Positions 60,035 through 64,000 of a stretch of DNA of 64,000 bases are shown here, in pieces (within the stretch, counting starts at the first letter, position 1; every line of letters begins with the position of its first letter). The translations under genes and the position numbers were made by a program. The notes below the pieces were generated by a model. The model worked only from the letters and a program-made list of their open reading frames with translations, was not told where the DNA came from and ran no database searches. The DNA comes from Cunninghamia lanceolata. Its lineage: Eukaryota > Streptophyta > Pinopsida > Cupressales > Cupressaceae. Where the stretch lies: contig BSBN01000039.1 in NCBI GenBank assembly GCA_027924645.1, positions 23,968,001 through 24,032,000 of the forward strand, in the 5' to 3' direction.

Positions 60035-62768
60035 TACTCCCCCCCTAGGAAATGACTTACTCCTAGAAGTCATCGAGAGGAGGATAGAAACATTTTCCTG
60101 AACTTCTTGCACCAAACAAGGTAAGTACGGAAGATCACATATGCAATAAAGAACTCTTCACCAGAACATAAAGCATGGTAACTAAATGTTATGAAGGCAT
60201 AATTCTCTTCACAAAACACCTTCTATGGATCAAAACTCAGCACATCGAACCTCAAGACCATTAATCATTTTCACACATGCATAGAGGAATTCATACATCC
60301 AACAATAGGTTTGTAGAGAAAACATCATTCATAAGCAAATACATCAATGCAGAGCTTATACTAAACACACATCTTCATTCATCCACATTACCGGAATTGA
60401 CTTCACAAGGCTAACATAAATGCTTAGGGGAAAGTCATAGTCTCCTCATAGAATCCAAGTAACCAATAACCAATGCCAAGTAACCAAAGATCCAAGAACG
60501 AGGTGGAATGATGGTCTCAGGGCCACGCGCCTGGGGGCCTCACCATACATTCCCACAATGGCCTACCTCTTGTTTGTATAATGGGTTTAGCCTCCAAGAG
60601 ATAACCAACATAAGAACAAGATCACTAGGAAGGTAAGTGGATAATGACCAGCCCATACTAGTCCACACCTACACCCATCCTCAAAAGTTTCCCACGTCTG
60701 CTTCCTTATATACACTCCACGAGAGGTCACTCCATCGACATGGTGAGAAGAACATCACAACACTAGACCAGCGCTAGAAAATAGAAAGAACCTAGCTTAG
60801 CGACACAAATATCCTGAAAAGCCAAGAGGAAAAGTCTCCAAAACCCAAATTAGAATAAATAAATAAATGAGTAAATGCGCGCAATCTCAACATTAAAACA
60901 ACGTAACCATGGGAGTTACGCGAAAAAGAAATGGTCAAATATTGTGGCTAAGCTGCTTTCAGACATAAAAACAACATGACTGGTCCACACAAAGCAAGAT
61001 ACAAAAAGGTCACCAAACAACTAAAAGAGATGATCGCAATCCAAGAAAGTGCACATTACATCACTATGTGACTAACTATAAGTCACCAATAAGGAAGGAG
61101 GGAAACACGGTCACTACATATGTTATGCAAACACAACCAATGCAATAACATCATGTACGTAAATGCGCCTTCACGTACTCTTACGTGGAATCGTTTCCCT
61201 CTCAAAGGTCGCACGTTAGTAGAAAATAACATCATGTCCTTCTCAAAGGTACATGTAATCATAATGTAATGTCACTAGGATGCCATGCATCCAATAAGAT
61301 ACCAAAGTAAGATTATGTCTGCACCAAGTAACATGGCCTCGAGCAATTCATATGCCCATACCAAACCATAATCAAGATCCCAAGTCAAATGTCAAGTAGA
61401 ATCATCAGGGAATATAACATGATAGGATAGCACGATGGGCCTCTCAAAGGTCCATTCACTAAGGAGAAGTAGGGGGTACTCTAGCATAGGAAGGTATGGC
61501 TGGTTGGGTAATCCCAAACCAATGCCACAACATGTCACCATACCTTCCTAAGTTCTTCCCCTCCTCTACTTAACTCCACACATGGAAGGTCTCCAACTCC
61601 AAGGTTGGACCTTACAGGGTGTACAAACAAGGAGCCACACAAACATGACTCCACCATACTTGTAGTAATACACTCAACCCATAGTTGGATACCCAGTATC
61701 GCAAGCTCATGAGTACACTAAGCATGTACGGGATAATCACCACACATAGAAAATATGCTCATAACAAGTATTCACATCCACAAGGTATCACTTAACACAG
61801 GTTTTCCTCTATTGTTCATTACCTAGTGAAGAACAACTTTCATACACAAGGTCGCATAATTATTTACCATAAGGATATTTAAGGAATCCACAAAACCTCA
61901 TTTAAAATTAACCTTTATGAGGCCTAAAAGAATCCAAGTAAAAGTTTAAGTCCTTACTTTAGTATTTAACCCAAAGATGTCCAACCATTATCTCCACATA
62001 AGCATGTGCAACTTGATACCGAATTCACATAAGAACAAGGTTATAAAATGCAATTTTCCCATTATGGAAGTGCTTTACAAAAAAAATAGTCACCAAACAC
62101 ACAATGCACCCATGTATCTTTTCGAGAACATAAATCATTTCTTAGCAATTACCACGCACAAGACTCATTTTTTTTTACCTCTATCTTTCTTACTATTTCA
62201 CCATTAATACAAGGCATATAAGGAAATCACACTCACAATGATATGAACTCATAATGTCAAGGTAAGATTCATCTCATGCAATCCTTTCCAGTTATCAATC
62301 CAATGGAGACAATGCAAACTTCCAAAGATAACAAGGGTTAGGAATTCAATAAGTATGCCATTCAACATCATGATAAACATACGCCAAGTTCACAAGGCAA
62401 GAATAAACCAAAGAGGGATTAAGATGCCACTTCTCTCCACAAAATTACACAAGGCTGAGGTAGGGTCCAACAAAACCCTCACCACCTAGACCAAACCACT
62501 CGAGAGGACAGTCAACCAGGAGGAACACAACTACCACAAAACAACAGTGGAAGGCTTCGATAATCGTGTGACAAGGCCATCACGATGAGAAACAAGAGGA
62601 TGGATATTCTTCCAAGGTGAAGGTTAGTTGACAAACCACAACCTTGCTCTCTCATGGCTAGACGAAGTAGGACCAAGGTCAACCCTTACACAACCCACTC
62701 CATGACGGCCTAGACATCATGCAAACCCCAAAGCTCCCAATGTTGAAACCTGGGCGCTCTAATACCTA
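60035..62768 (-). other. Element B internal region, second copy (noncoding)
   Basis: 2,734 bp, nearly identical to 52388-55114, with a short insertion near 62130 (ATAAATCATTTCTTAGC in place of TTTATTAGC) and scattered substitutions. The polypurine tract is the plus-strand stretch TACTCCCCCCCTAGG at 60035-60049. Confidence 0.8.
62756..62766 (-). other. Primer binding site of element B, second unit
   Basis: Minus strand GGTATTAGAGC, one base from GGTATCAGAGC. The first unit keeps the C but has another change, so the two units carry different lesions in the site. Confidence 0.8.
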
Positions 62769-64000
62769 TGTAATGCCCCCAGCATGTAACCCAAAGGAAA
62801 AGTCAACTAACACAATACAAAGGCAGAGATTTTTTTTTTTTAAACAGAGTTAACTAATTTAAAATAGTCTGATACAACAAGTTAACTACATCTCTAGGGA
62901 TAACATGATTGCATTACAGAATTTAAGCCATAACGAACAACATTCATAACTCAATCAAAATATGATTACAATACATGATCTAACAATCGTTGTTTGTTCT
63001 AAATCCGAATGCACAAGATGGATACACTCACGCACAAGTAGTAATGTCTACCCCAAAAATCATAGTGAATAACCATAATAGAATCAACGAAATAATAGAA
63101 ACAATTTACAAGATTACACTTAGTATATTTCATATTACAAAACAGTGTATATCAATACTCATTAAATATGAAATGTAAGCTACCACTTTTCAGTTAAATT
63201 TATACACATTTATACACAGTTACCTGTACTACCAGATAGTCATCTATTGCCTCCTCAGCTCCCGTATCCTGCATGTCAACAGATCTCAACTGCACATCTA
63301 ATAAAACATTAGTCCTTATTAATTACATAATTCAAGTTTTAATTACATCGATGGCAAGCCTAAGGCCCTAAGGGACCGACCTAGTGTCTCGGGGGCTCAT
63401 ATTGGCCTTGCCTATGTACACGTAGCGCAGAGACTTCGTAGTTCGGGACTCACACTTTCAACCTCAAGATGGTTACACTTTGTAATAGAAACTATATAAT
63501 CTCAAGGACTTATAAGTAATACTACATATACATCATCCAACGATATGTTCTCTAAACCAAGGCATACTGATATAATAAATTATACGTTATATCATTAATA
63601 CAGGGCTTAACAGAAGGTACATCAACGCAGAATACAAGTCTTAACAATAAATATGTTAGCCATCTATCTTAACTAATTATATTCATAGCAATAATTTACA
63701 AATTGATAACATTCTAAAATAAAGATTCACAATGTCACACAAATTATAAGGAATAGATAACCAATAGAATTCAAAATACCCTATATATATATATATATTA
63801 AAACTTATTCACCATCTCAAGATAAGTTAGTTAATTACTCTTCCAAGTTGTTCCTTACACGACACCTTTCCTTGCTCAAATTTTAATCATCATTTAACAA
63901 TGCATAGAAAGATAATTCAATCATAATACCAGTAAGGTAAAGTAAATAATACATCCTACTTCTTCACAAGGAACCACTACTGACATGGTCATACTCACAC
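62769..64000 (-). repeat. Element B LTR, third copy, cut by the window end
   Basis: Starts TGTAATGCCCCCAGC and follows the first 1.2 kb of the other two copies. Whether a third internal region or the outer flank follows is not visible. Confidence 0.88.

Larger units (their letters stand above)
47471..64000 (-). mobile_element. Element B: LARD-like retrotransposon in tandem (LTR-internal-LTR-internal-LTR)
   Basis: Units start with TGTAATGCCCCCAGC at 47471, 55115 and 62769: spacing 7,644 and 7,654 bp, with only about 1-2 differences per 100 bases where compared. Primer sites next to 55115 and 62769 and polypurine tracts after 52387 and 60034 show minus orientation, LTRs of about 4.92 kb and an internal region of about 2.73 kb without coding capacity. 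Sharing the middle LTR between two internals points to unequal recombination between copies, or to a tandem integration. The right end and target duplication are outside the window. Confidence 0.88.

Overview
This is nuclear DNA of a land plant: the telomere-like repeats are of the plant TTTAGGG type, and the Ty1/copia and Ty3/gypsy proteins are plant-like. The window is almost entirely transposable elements nested in one another. That density, together with very long LTRs, suggests a large repeat-rich genome, possibly a gymnosperm; this is inference and no species can be named. No intact host gene is visible. The only host-like coding trace is a fragment of a B3 DNA-binding domain at 353-673. 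No rRNA, tRNA or CRISPR array was recognised. All similarity statements are by eye, not by alignment software.

Layout. (1) 160-2090: degenerate telomere-like minisatellite, G-rich to 1267 and C-rich from 1268, meeting head to head at a fold-back; the B3 fragment lies in the G-rich arm. A CATA microsatellite follows (2114-2425). (2) 2573-9889: a complete but decayed Ty1/copia retrotransposon inserted into a short 16-bp tandem repeat. (3) 9945-11290: unassigned AT-rich DNA. (4) 11291-47470: element A, a minus-strand LTR element of LARD type (long LTRs, no coding capacity). Its first LTR (11291-25309) is split by a 10.3-kb gypsy element (12128-22413, target duplication GACTG) that has lost reverse transcriptase, RNase H and the integrase core. 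Its internal region is 25310-29971. Its second LTR starts at 29972 and is split by a DNA transposon (32372-47218). (5) 47471-64000: element B, a second LARD-like family related to A, inserted in the second LTR of A and arranged as LTR-internal-LTR-internal-LTR with units of 7,644 and 7,654 bp; the third LTR runs off the window.

The most interesting object is the 14.8-kb DNA transposon at 32372-47218. It has 26-bp imperfect terminal inverted repeats, a probable 4-bp target duplication (TCTT), and arrays of a 14-bp GGGTACCC-centred palindrome repeated mostly every 18 bp near both ends. It carries two convergent genes: a plus-strand transposase-like gene (33787-36968) and a multi-exon minus-strand gene of unknown function (41365-43553). 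Both are broken by single-base stop codons that look like C-to-T decay. The uninterrupted copy of the target in the first LTR of A proves where this element and the gypsy element inserted.

Inferred order of events: element A first; gypsy into LTR1 and the DNA transposon into LTR2 later (their mutual order is not fixed); element B most recently, as its units differ by only a percent or two.
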